From an uncultured Clostridia bacterium (GTDB lineage Bacteria; Bacillota; Clostridia; Lachnospirales; Anaerotignaceae), in NCBI GenBank assembly GCA_958420075.1, contig CATZIM010000131.1:1-5735 (forward strand): DNA of 5,735 bases. Reading direction: 5' to 3'. Each line of letters opens with the position of its first letter. Within the stretch, counting starts at the first letter, position 1. Made by a program: the position numbers and the translations under genes. Under the pieces are notes generated by a model. The model was not told where the DNA came from, ran no database searches, and saw only the letters and a program-made list of their open reading frames with translations. This document shows, piece by piece, positions 1 to 5,735 of the stretch.

Positions 1-57
1 ATTGACTTATTAAATTCCTGTGACGAAGATGCAATGGAATATAAATGTATAGAATAA
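1..57 (+). CDS. Possible C-terminal end of an upstream gene (partial)
   Basis: Frame 1 is open from the window edge for 18 codons and ends in TAA at 55-57; the other two forward frames close within the first 13 bases. The translated tail (IDLLNSCDEDAMEYKCIE) is mixed acidic and hydrophobic and protein-like, but it matches no family I recognise. Eighteen open codons are weak evidence in AT-rich DNA. If real, it would be the end of a gene lying left of the window on the same strand, with no recognisable terminator after it. It could equally be noncoding. Confidence 0.22.
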   Translation: MDLLNSCDEDAMEYKCIE

Positions 58-116
58 AATTAGGGAAATTTTGAAAAATTTCTATAAATCAAGGAATTGC
101 CCGGAAAATAAGGAGA

Positions 117-133
117 TTCTTCTGTTTGAAGAA
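117..133. repeat. Short perfect inverted repeat upstream of the promoter
   Basis: TTCTTC (117-122) and GAAGAA (128-133) are perfect inverted repeats around a 5-base spacer. No T-run follows, so it is not an intrinsic terminator. It lies about 40 bases upstream of the predicted -35 element, where an operator could sit, but a 6-base arm of low complexity can easily arise by chance. Confidence 0.25.
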
Positions 134-174
134 GCACTGTTATTTCCGGTTGTAATTAATAAATATGAAATACC

Positions 175-203
175 TTGCATGGTTTATATGTCGGAGTTAT
201 AAT
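175..203 (+). promoter_or_regulatory. Predicted sigma-A type promoter of the four-gene operon
   Basis: A perfect -10 hexamer TATAAT lies at 198-203. A -35-like TTGCAT lies at 175-180, separated by the optimal 17 bases; it keeps the conserved TTG of TTGACA but matches only half of that hexamer. Transcription would start near 210, giving a leader of about 38 bases before the TTG start of the first gene. No other pair in the upstream region combines a good -10 with a usable -35. The gaps between the four downstream genes are too short to hold separate promoters outside coding sequence. Confidence 0.6.
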
Positions 204-231
204 GAAAATGTCAAAAAAACAGGAAAAATGC

Positions 232-238
232 AAGGGGG
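232..238 (+). promoter_or_regulatory. Ribosome binding site that decides the TTG start of the first gene
   Basis: AAGGGGG pairs with the 16S rRNA 3' end in the AAGGAGG register, with one G:U pair. It directly abuts the ATG at 239, leaving no spacer, so that ATG is a poor start. The in-frame TTG at 248 lies 9 bases after the site, a workable distance, and starts a cleaner signal peptide (MKQLYG...). An in-frame TAA/TGA pair at 200-205 excludes any start further upstream. Confidence 0.7.
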
Positions 239-247
239 ATGGAACAC

Positions 248-2152
248 TTGAAGCAATTATACGGGGTTGCTGCTTTAGGCGTAGCCGCTGTGTTGTTTGC
301 AGGGATTTCCGGTACAGAAGTTTTGGCACAGGATATGGAAAATGCTGCAAATAAAACGGCGCAGGGGGCGTTCGAATATTTGTATCTGGGAGAAAATCAG
401 GATGCAAATGAAGTGAAAATCATGATTCAGTTAGGTGATGGTGAGGAAACACCGGAATCTGCGCAGCTGCAATTTCATTATGAAGGGGATACTGAATCAG
501 AAATTGTGGATGCAAGTCAGATTGCGGAAAGAACTGTAACTTTCACACAGGGATTTGATGATGCAACAAAGACTGCAGTGTTGGATACAATTACATGGAC
601 AGAAAATGACAAAGTATACACAGTTGATTTTACGGAAAATCAGATAGAGATTGCCGGTAATGATGAGCAAGCAGAAAATACGGCTGTTCTTTATTTGGCA
701 GACGGAACGCAGAAAGAAGTTCCTGTTTCAGAAGAACCTACAATGGAAGAAATACAGGAAGCGGCAGCACAGCCTGCATCTGAAACAATTGTGAAGGAGG
801 ATGTGCAGGCAGAAATCAACAGTGATTCTTATACGGGCGGAGAACTTTTTACAGATGTCAAAAAAGAAAATTGGTTTTATCCTGCTGTTAGTTATGTGAT
901 GAATAAAGGTCTTATGACAGGCATGGTCAATGGTGGTTTTGCGCCTAATGAAGAACTGAGCAAAGTACAGTTTGCAGTAGTTTTGTATCGTATGGAAGGT
1001 TCACCGGAAGTGAGTCTTTCTGCAAATACACTGGCTATTCCAGAAAATGCTTATTATGCACCAGCGGTTTTCTGGGCAAATCAGACAGGATTGCTGGATG
1101 GACTTCAAGGGACTTCCATCAAGCCTGAAGACAAAATCACGCGGGAAGAAATGATTACCATGCTGTTCCGCTATGCTCAGCAGAAAGAATTTGACACACA
1201 GGAAAGAGCTGATCTGTCACAGTTTGCAGACGCGGAGGATGTATCTCCCTCTGCGAAAGAAGCTGTTTCCTGGGCAGTTGCAACAGGCATGATCAGCGGG
1301 GAAGGAAAAGATCGACTTTTGAATCCCCAGGGCAGTGCAAGCAGAGCAGTCTGTGCTGCAATGATTACCCATCTTTGTGAAACATATATGCCGGATGCTT
1401 TTGCGGATATTCCCATTTACGCAAAGGCAAATCAGATTGCATTTACTTCTGTAAATCAGGAAACAGGAGATTTTACAGTCACAGTTTCTGGTATTACTGC
1501 CAGTGATGATGTGAAAAAAGTAGAAGCAGCCCTTTGGCGTGACAGCAATCAGGGGGATATTTACTGGTATCCTGCCGTTGCGCAAGGAAATGGAGTCTAT
1601 GTAATAGAAGGAAATGTAGTAAATCATAAACTGCATTTCGGTGTTTATCAGGCACAGGTATATGTAACATTGGCAAATGGTCTGCGCATTCCTGCCGGCA
1701 CACAGTCTGGAACCATTGAGGGCAGTGAAGCACAGATTCGCATCAGTAAACATGTGAATGATGTATACGATCAGGTGGGACATGACCTCTACGCGTGCTA
1801 CAAATGGGTTGTGGATAATGTATCTTATAAAAAACTGCCCATTCCTGTAGAGCCAAAAGCAGGTTATACATCCGATCAGTGGTATGCGGTGATGGCATTT
1901 GAAGAACATCAGGGTAACTGCTTCTGCTATGCAGGTGCTTTTTATCAGCTTGCCAAAGGTCTGGGATACGATGCAAAATATGTAGAAGGCAAAGTTGCTA
2001 TGGCAGCAGGCGGTTATGGTCCTCATGGCTGGGTGGAAATCACCAAAGACGGCGCAACCTATATTTGTGACCCGGATATGCAGGACGAAGCACCCAGATA
2101 TAATTTCTATATGCAGCCGGCAAACAGTCCTGTTATCAAATATGTGCGATAG
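248..2152 (+). CDS. Secreted SLH-domain protein with Bsp-like and transglutaminase-like domains
   Basis: Predicted wall-bound exported protein of 634 residues (numbering from the TTG start; 637 if ATG 239 is used). A signal peptide covers 1-27, with likely cleavage after EVLA. Next come an unassigned beta-rich region (about 37-160) and an acidic linker. Three SLH motifs lie at about 201-251, 261-312 and 323-377; SLH motifs bind secondary cell-wall polysaccharide. Residues about 396-482 resemble the GBS Bsp-like repeat (GDIYWYPA, then NHKLHFGVY). The C-terminal 500-625 is transglutaminase-like with an apparently intact triad: Cys558 in GNCFCYA, His593 in PHGWVEI, Asp608 in CDPD. The reaction is not certain: this fold includes cross-linking enzymes, proteases and inactive members. 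The SLH repeat key motifs are SKVQ, TREE and SRAV, so the first is atypical. It is first in the operon, 15 bases before the MBOAT gene. The domain calls are firm; the substrate is unknown. Confidence 0.9.
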   Translation: MKQLYGVAALGVAAVLFAGISGTEVLAQDMENAANKTAQGAFEYLYLGENQDANEVKIMIQLGDGEETPESAQLQFHYEGDTESEIVDASQIAERTVTFTQGFDDATKTAVLDTITWTENDKVYTVDFTENQIEIAGNDEQAENTAVLYLADGTQKEVPVSEEPTMEEIQEAAAQPASETIVKEDVQAEINSDSYTGGELFTDVKKENWFYPAVSYVMNKGLMTGMVNGGFAPNEELSKVQFAVVLYRMEGSPEVSLSANTLAIPENAYYAPAVFWANQTGLLDGLQGTSIKPEDKITREEMITMLFRYAQQKEFDTQERADLSQFADAEDVSPSAKEAVSWAVATGMISGEGKDRLLNPQGSASRAVCAAMITHLCETYMPDAFADIPIYAKANQIAFTSVNQETGDFTVTVSGITASDDVKKVEAALWRDSNQGDIYWYPAVAQGNGVYVIEGNVVNHKLHFGVYQAQVYVTLANGLRIPAGTQSGTIEGSEAQIRISKHVNDVYDQVGHDLYACYKWVVDNVSYKKLPIPVEPKAGYTSDQWYAVMAFEEHQGNCFCYAGAFYQLAKGLGYDAKYVEGKVAMAAGGYGPHGWVEITKDGATYICDPDMQDEAPRYNFYMQPANSPVIKYVR

Positions 2153-2154
2153 GT

Positions 2155-2158
2155 AGGG
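2155..2158 (+). promoter_or_regulatory. Ribosome binding site of the MBOAT gene
   Basis: AGGG lies 9 bases before ATG 2168 and just after the TAG stop of the preceding gene, in a TAGG/TAGGG direct repeat. It is the weakest SD site of the four genes, which may make translation of this gene depend on ribosomes arriving from upstream (inference). Confidence 0.5.
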
Positions 2159-2167
2159 CAGAAAGAT

Positions 2168-3574
2168 ATGGTATTTAGTTCACTGACATTTTTATGTATT
2201 TTTTTGCCGGTGGTACTGGCACTTTATTATCTGCTTCCAGCGCTGCGTATCAGAAATGTGTTGCTTATTATAGTCAGTCTGCTGTTTTATGCTTATGGTG
2301 AACCGGTATATGTATTGCTGATGATTGCCAGCATCATCATAAACTACATTTTCGGCAGACTGCTGGGAACGGAAAATAAAAAGAAACGACAATGGATTCT
2401 TGCCATTGCGGTGATTATCAATATTGGACTTCTAGTGGTGTTCAAGTATCTGGATATGATGGTGCAGACCGTCAACCAGCTTTGCGGCAGTGAAATTCCC
2501 TTGGCTGGTCTGGCTTTGCCTATTGGTATTTCCTTCTTTACCTTTCAGGCATTGTCCTATGTTATTGATGTTTATCGCAGAGAAGTGGAGCCACAGAAAA
2601 ATCTTTGGAATGTGATGCTTTATATTTCCTTTTTCCCGCAGCTCATTGCGGGGCCTATTGTAAAGTATCATGATATACAGGAACAGATCGACAACCGAAA
2701 TACGGACGTGAAAGAAATTGCGGAAGGTCTGAGAAGATTTATCCTAGGTCTTTCCAAAAAAGTACTGATTTCTAACACCATGGCAATAACAGCGGATGCG
2801 CTGTTTGCTGCTGGTACAGGAGAATTGAATATTCTCTCGGCATGGATTGCTGCCATTGCTTATATGCTGCAAATTTATTTCGACTTTAGCGGGTATAGTG
2901 ATATGGCAATCGGCTTGGGTCATATGTTTGGGTTCCGTTTTCTGGAAAACTTCCGTTATCCTTATATTTCAGCCAATATTCAGGAATTTTGGAGAAGATG
3001 GCATATTTCTTTGTCCACATGGTTCAAGGAATATCTGTATATCCCTCTGGGCGGCAATCGGAAAGGAAAAGCACGTACTTGCCTGAACAAAATGATTGTA
3101 TTTTTCTCAACGGGTTTATGGCATGGTGCAAACTGGACTTTCGTGCTCTGGGGCTTATGGCATGGGGTATTCCTGCTCTTTGAACAGGTGTGTCCTGTAA
3201 AAAAACTGCCGAAGGTTCTGGCACATATTTACGCATTACTTGTTGTGTGCGTGGGCTTTGTCATGTTCCGTGCGGATACTTTTGGGCAGGGAATGTTTAT
3301 GATTGGTACAATGTTTAGCGGTTGGGAATTTTCCTCTGTGCAGATGGCAGTGGTATGGGAACAGTTGACACCCATATTCCTTGTGACATTGGTGATGGCA
3401 GTGTTTGGCAGTGCGCCATTGCTTCCCAAAGCTGCGGAGGCTTGTCTGGCGCAGGAAAATTTGCGGAAACCAGCAGTATACTTCAGTTATATGGTAAGTT
3501 TTGTGTTGCTGATTTTATGTATGCTGAGTTTGTCCAGCGGAACATATAATCCATTTATTTATTTTAGATTTTAG
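2168..3574 (+). CDS. MBOAT family membrane O-acyltransferase (AlgI/PatA-like)
   Basis: Polytopic membrane protein of 468 residues, close to the usual AlgI-like length. It is predicted to carry acyl groups, usually acetyl from a cytoplasmic donor, through the membrane to an extracellular acetyltransferase. Hydrophobic segments run almost throughout, for example about 7-25, 30-63, 75-92, 112-134, 220-240, 348-367 and 437-457. Signature blocks in order are DFSGYSDMAIG (239-249), FWRRWHISLS (274-283), YIPLGGN (291-297), LWHGANW (317-323) and LWHG (330-333). His319 in LWHGANW matches the essential histidine known in AlgI. The C-terminus NPFIYFRF is typical of this branch. DltB, which D-alanylates teichoic acids, is a relative, but no dlt genes are present and the next gene encodes an AlgJ-like partner, so glycan O-acetylation is the better reading. 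The gene sits 12 bases before that partner. The polymer that is modified cannot be read from the sequence. Confidence 0.95.
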   Translation: MVFSSLTFLCIFLPVVLALYYLLPALRIRNVLLIIVSLLFYAYGEPVYVLLMIASIIINYIFGRLLGTENKKKRQWILAIAVIINIGLLVVFKYLDMMVQTVNQLCGSEIPLAGLALPIGISFFTFQALSYVIDVYRREVEPQKNLWNVMLYISFFPQLIAGPIVKYHDIQEQIDNRNTDVKEIAEGLRRFILGLSKKVLISNTMAITADALFAAGTGELNILSAWIAAIAYMLQIYFDFSGYSDMAIGLGHMFGFRFLENFRYPYISANIQEFWRRWHISLSTWFKEYLYIPLGGNRKGKARTCLNKMIVFFSTGLWHGANWTFVLWGLWHGVFLLFEQVCPVKKLPKVLAHIYALLVVCVGFVMFRADTFGQGMFMIGTMFSGWEFSSVQMAVVWEQLTPIFLVTLVMAVFGSAPLLPKAAEACLAQENLRKPAVYFSYMVSFVLLILCMLSLSSGTYNPFIYFRF

Positions 3575-3577
3575 GGG
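3573..3577 (+). promoter_or_regulatory. Ribosome binding site overlapping the MBOAT stop codon
   Basis: AGGGG begins inside the TAG stop (3572-3574) of the MBOAT gene and ends 9 bases before ATG 3587. This placement fits translational coupling of the two acyl-transfer partners. Confidence 0.55.
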
Positions 3578-3586
3578 CTTTGCAAA

Positions 3587-4987
3587 ATGAAACATAAGAA
3601 ATATTTGATATTTATTATAGCCGTATGGGCATTCTTGGTTTTTCCCTTTGCAGGCATGTTGTTTTGGAGAAGCGACGAAACCACCGAAAATACAGAATTG
3701 GCTTCCTTTCCTTCGCTGAAGACCGAGGAAGGCTGGAATCAAAAGTATCTAAGTGAAATGGGAGCCTACTTTGAGGATCATTTTGCACTGCGACAATATT
3801 GGGTTACGGCAAATGCCTTGCTGCGAAGCCATGTAATCCAAAGCAGTGCAACAGATCAGGTGGTTCTGGGGAAAAACCATTGGCTGTATTTCAGTGGTAC
3901 TACAGCCGATTATCAGGGAACCAATTTGTTTTCCGAAAGAGAAATGAACGCCATCCTCCACAATCTGAAACTCATACAGAACTATGTGCAGGAGCAGGGC
4001 AGTGCTTTTTATCTCATGGTGCCGCCTAATAAGAACAGCCTGTATGATGAGAACATGCCTTATTATTATCAAAAAGGGAATGAAAGCAATCTGGAAATGT
4101 TGACAGAACGTTTTCAGCAGGAAGGCATTTCTTACATTGATCTGTATGAAGCCTTTCTGGAAAAAGAGGAAGTTCTATATTTCCAGCGGGATTCTCATTG
4201 GAACAATCAGGGGGCGTTGCTGGCATATAGAAACCTCATGGAGAAAGTGGGGAAAGATTACGAAACTTATCTGAACGTGCCATTTGATGTGGAAAAAGTC
4301 CATAGCGGCGATTTGGATGAAATGCTTTTTCCCAAAGCGGTGCAGAAAGAAGAAGATTATTTCTATGATACTGCATCCAATTTTGTCTATGTCAATGAAG
4401 TAAAGGACAATATGGATTCCTGGATCGAAACGGAAAATTCCAACGCAACAGGCAGTATTTTGATGTATCGGGATTCCTTCGGGGAAAGTCTTCTTCCCTT
4501 TGTGGCAGGAGAATTTGAAAAAGGATATTTTTCCAGACTGGTGCCTTATAATTTGCTGCAGGTAGAGCAGTATCAGCCGGATGTGGTGGTCATTGAAAAA
4601 GTAGAACGAAATCTGGATGATTTTATCACAGATATGCCCATTGTGGAATGTCCTCAGGTGGAAAATATCACAGCGCCACAGGCGCAGACCAACACAGAAA
4701 TGACTGCGGAAAAAGCAGGTTCTTTTCTGGAAATTAAAGGCACTGTGGATGAAAAATATATCCAGCCGGATACACAGATTTATGTTTCCGTGAAGGATGA
4801 AAACACCATGGAAACCAAAACATATGCAACTTTTTATGCAGAAACAGAAGATGGGGAAGCCAATGGTTTTCATCTATATTTGAAAGGCGGCAGTGTGCCG
4901 GAAGGAAATATACAGCTGAATGTAATTGCGGTAAATGGCAGCCAGCCCTTTATCGTTTGCAGTAAAGAAATCACATGGAATCTTTAG
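3587..4987 (+). CDS. DHHW/AlgJ-AlgX-like SGNH O-acetyltransferase, membrane-anchored
   Basis: Predicted extracytoplasmic acetyltransferase of 466 residues that takes the acyl group delivered by the MBOAT partner and places it on a polysaccharide. An N-terminal hydrophobic segment (about 6-27, after KHKK) looks like a signal anchor. Family blocks follow: FEDHFALR (62-69), GKNHWLYF (95-102), a DSHW motif with Asp202 and His204, HSGDL (239-243), and YRDSFGES (294-301) with Ser297. Asp202, His204 and Ser297 fit the Asp-His-Ser triad of AlgJ and AlgX in order and approximate spacing. After the catalytic part, residues about 378-466 form an extra beta-rich domain (LEIKGTVDEKYI, IYVSVKDE, GFHLYLKGG) that may bind glycan, as the C-terminal module of AlgX does; this is inference. 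It lies between the MBOAT and lipoprotein genes with 12-base gaps. The start is supported by the SD site at 3573-3577. The acceptor glycan is unknown, and a hydrolase role is less likely given the MBOAT neighbour. Confidence 0.9.
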   Translation: MKHKKYLIFIIAVWAFLVFPFAGMLFWRSDETTENTELASFPSLKTEEGWNQKYLSEMGAYFEDHFALRQYWVTANALLRSHVIQSSATDQVVLGKNHWLYFSGTTADYQGTNLFSEREMNAILHNLKLIQNYVQEQGSAFYLMVPPNKNSLYDENMPYYYQKGNESNLEMLTERFQQEGISYIDLYEAFLEKEEVLYFQRDSHWNNQGALLAYRNLMEKVGKDYETYLNVPFDVEKVHSGDLDEMLFPKAVQKEEDYFYDTASNFVYVNEVKDNMDSWIETENSNATGSILMYRDSFGESLLPFVAGEFEKGYFSRLVPYNLLQVEQYQPDVVVIEKVERNLDDFITDMPIVECPQVENITAPQAQTNTEMTAEKAGSFLEIKGTVDEKYIQPDTQIYVSVKDENTMETKTYATFYAETEDGEANGFHLYLKGGSVPEGNIQLNVIAVNGSQPFIVCSKEITWNL

Positions 4988-4993
4988 GGAGGT
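4987..4993 (+). promoter_or_regulatory. Strong ribosome binding site overlapping the DHHW stop codon
   Basis: GGGAGGT shares its first base with the TAG stop at 4985-4987 and lies 6 bases before ATG 5000. It is the best SD match in the window, which suggests the lipoprotein is made in larger amounts than the two enzymes before it. The ATG at 4995 is not a rival start, since it meets TGA after one codon. Confidence 0.65.
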
Positions 4994-4999
4994 AATGAC

Positions 5000-5719
5000 A
5001 TGAAAGCAAAAAGAGTATGGGGACTTGTTCTTGCGGCAGCAATGTGTATGGCAGTGGCTGGCTGTGGACAGGAAGAAGCAGAAACAGCGACCACAGAACC
5101 TCAGTATCAGGTAATTGGTACAGAAGCGGAAGGTGCTTATGACATTCTGCTGAAAAACAGCATTGGTCAGGATGTGACAGGCATTTCCGTAAAAACTTCC
5201 GATGAGGAAGCATATCCTGCCAATATGTTGGCAAGTGACGCTGTTTTGAAAAATGGCGAAACAGCAGAATGGTTCTATATGCCGGAAGAAGCTGCTGAAA
5301 CAGAAGGCGTAGGAGAAAAAGATGTTGCCCTGAATGTGGTATATCAGGTACAGCTAACATTGGCAGACGGTACAGTTTATGAACTGAGTGCATTGGGGCT
5401 GGACGATATTGACCAGAATGTAGAACTGTGTCTGGAAGATGATGTTGTTTTTGCAAAATACACCAGCAAAGCATCCGGTGATGCGGTTTCTACCAAGGAA
5501 CAGGAAGTTGCTGCGAAAGCACAGAAAGACGCAGAATCTCAGGAAGAAGTGACAAGTGAACCTGCTCCTGCAGAAGAAGTACAGCAGGAAGCACCTGCAC
5601 AGCCCGCACAACAGAGTGCACCTGCTGCATCCGAACCGCAGCAGGCACCTGCGGAACAGATTCCCGAACAGACAACAGAAGGCTGCCTGACAGAAGGCGG
5701 CGGTCCTGCATTCAACTGA
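5000..5719 (+). CDS. Putative surface lipoprotein with Pro/Ala/Gln-rich repeat tail
   Basis: Predicted lipoprotein of 239 residues. The N-terminus has a basic start (MKAKR), a hydrophobic core and lipobox VAGC, so processing should leave a lipidated Cys22 on the outer face of the membrane. Residues about 35-155 look like one compact beta-sandwich domain (YDILLKNSIGQDVTGISVKTSDE, with later DGTVYELSALGLDDID and CLEDDVVFAKYTSK blocks). I know similar patterns from uncharacterised clostridial lipoproteins but cannot assign a named family or function. Residues about 165-225 are low-complexity, rich in Glu, Gln, Ala and Pro, and include four nonapeptide repeats starting APA (189-224). The protein ends in a short Gly-rich tail with one cysteine (GCLTEGGGPAFN). 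It follows the acetyltransferase gene by 12 bases, so an accessory role at the membrane-wall interface is plausible but unproven. Confidence 0.85.
   Translation: MKAKRVWGLVLAAAMCMAVAGCGQEEAETATTEPQYQVIGTEAEGAYDILLKNSIGQDVTGISVKTSDEEAYPANMLASDAVLKNGETAEWFYMPEEAAETEGVGEKDVALNVVYQVQLTLADGTVYELSALGLDDIDQNVELCLEDDVVFAKYTSKASGDAVSTKEQEVAAKAQKDAESQEEVTSEPAPAEEVQQEAPAQPAQQSAPAASEPQQAPAEQIPEQTTEGCLTEGGGPAFN
5564..5671 (+). repeat. Four-copy degenerate 27-base tandem repeat in the lipoprotein gene
   Basis: Four in-frame 27-base units begin at 5564, 5591, 5618 and 5645. They encode APAEEVQQE, APAQPAQQS, APAASEPQQ and APAEQIPEQ. The octamer GCACCTGC opens units 2, 3 and 4 exactly, and unit 1 opens with GCTCCTGC. 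The first three residues are invariant, while the rest varies within Gln, Glu, Pro, Ala and Ser. The period of nine codons keeps the frame if copies are gained or lost. It probably encodes an extended, flexible spacer. Confidence 0.75.
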
Positions 5720-5735
5720 TTTTGATGGAATCATA

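Larger units (their letters stand above)
175..5719 (+). other. Predicted four-gene surface glycan-modification operon
   Basis: Four genes lie on the plus strand with gaps of 15, 12 and 12 bases, each with its own SD site and no terminator-like hairpin between them. All four products have export or membrane signals: a cleavable signal peptide, a polytopic membrane protein, a signal anchor and a lipobox. Co-transcription is inferred from spacing. The order is SLH/transglutaminase-like protein, MBOAT acyltransferase, DHHW acetyltransferase, lipoprotein. The right end is uncertain because the window stops 16 bases after the last stop codon. Confidence 0.65.

Noticed and set aside
2..30. TTGACT as a possible -35 element
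   Set aside because: The sequence 17 bases further on (GAAGAT) is a poor -10 element, and nearby spacings do no better.
65..82. AT-rich hairpin GAAATTTTGAAAAATTTC as a terminator
   Set aside because: The stem has only one G:C pair and no T-run follows; in AT-rich DNA such pairing is expected by chance.
110..155. AAGGAG followed 10 bases later by TTG AAG AAG, resembling a gene start
   Set aside because: The frame closes after nine codons (MKKHCYFRL) and lies upstream of the predicted transcription start, so a leader peptide is not supported.
231..250. CAAG/CTTG pairing between the SD site and the TTG start as a translation switch
   Set aside because: It is a four-base stem with a 12-base loop, too weak to support regulation.
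208..354. ATG at 208 opening a 48-codon frame overlapping the start of the SLH gene
   Set aside because: It has no SD site, sits at the predicted transcription start, and yields an Arg/Cys-rich translation out of frame with the real gene.
1217..2026. Long minus-strand open frame of 269 codons inside the SLH gene
   Set aside because: It is fully antisense to a gene with clear domains, has a Cys/Ile/Phe-rich unlikely composition, and shows no SD site or domain. It is a codon-bias shadow.
4175..4873. Minus-strand open frame of 232 codons inside the acetyltransferase gene
   Set aside because: It is antisense to the DHHW coding sequence, with Phe/His/Ile/Cys-rich translation and no recognisable motif.
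4971..5474. Minus-strand open frame of 167 codons across the lipoprotein gene
   Set aside because: Its His/Leu/Pro/Gln-rich translation reflects the complement of Gln/Ala/Glu codons; the plus-strand lipoprotein has a lipobox and a strong SD site.
5717..5733. TGATT/AATCA inverted repeat after the lipoprotein stop as a terminator
   Set aside because: The stem is five AT-rich pairs with a 7-base loop, and the window ends before any T-run could be seen.

Overview
The window reads as part of a chromosome from a low-to-moderate GC Gram-positive anaerobe of the Clostridia, most likely a gut Lachnospiraceae. The reasons are strong purine-rich Shine-Dalgarno (SD) sites, a TTG start, a Gram-positive type lipobox, S-layer homology (SLH) domains fused to a transglutaminase-like domain, and a DHHW-type acetyltransferase partner. 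The taxonomic call is inference from family knowledge; no ribosomal marker is present.

Layout: bases 1-174 are AT-rich and hold no convincing complete gene, only two short open stretches that may be the worn tail of an upstream gene. A promoter at 175-203 precedes four plus-strand genes packed with gaps of 15, 12 and 12 bases: (1) 248-2152, a secreted SLH / Bsp-like / transglutaminase-like protein, most likely starting at TTG; (2) 2168-3574, an MBOAT membrane O-acyltransferase; (3) 3587-4987, a membrane-anchored DHHW/AlgJ-AlgX-like SGNH acetyltransferase with an extra C-terminal beta-rich domain; (4) 5000-5719, a lipoprotein with a Pro/Ala/Gln-rich tail built from a 27-base tandem repeat. The window ends 16 bases after gene 4, so the operon may continue.

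How the genes may work together: MBOAT plus AlgJ/AlgX/PatB-like pairs move acyl (usually acetyl) groups across the membrane onto extracellular polysaccharides. SLH domains bind secondary cell-wall polysaccharide. In Bacillus anthracis, O-acetylation of that polysaccharide by PatA/PatB proteins affects S-layer protein assembly. The inference here is that this operon couples a wall-bound SLH transglutaminase-like protein to acetylation of a surface glycan, perhaps its own anchor, with the lipoprotein as an accessory at the membrane-wall interface. No RNA genes, CRISPR arrays, insertion sequences or phage genes were seen.
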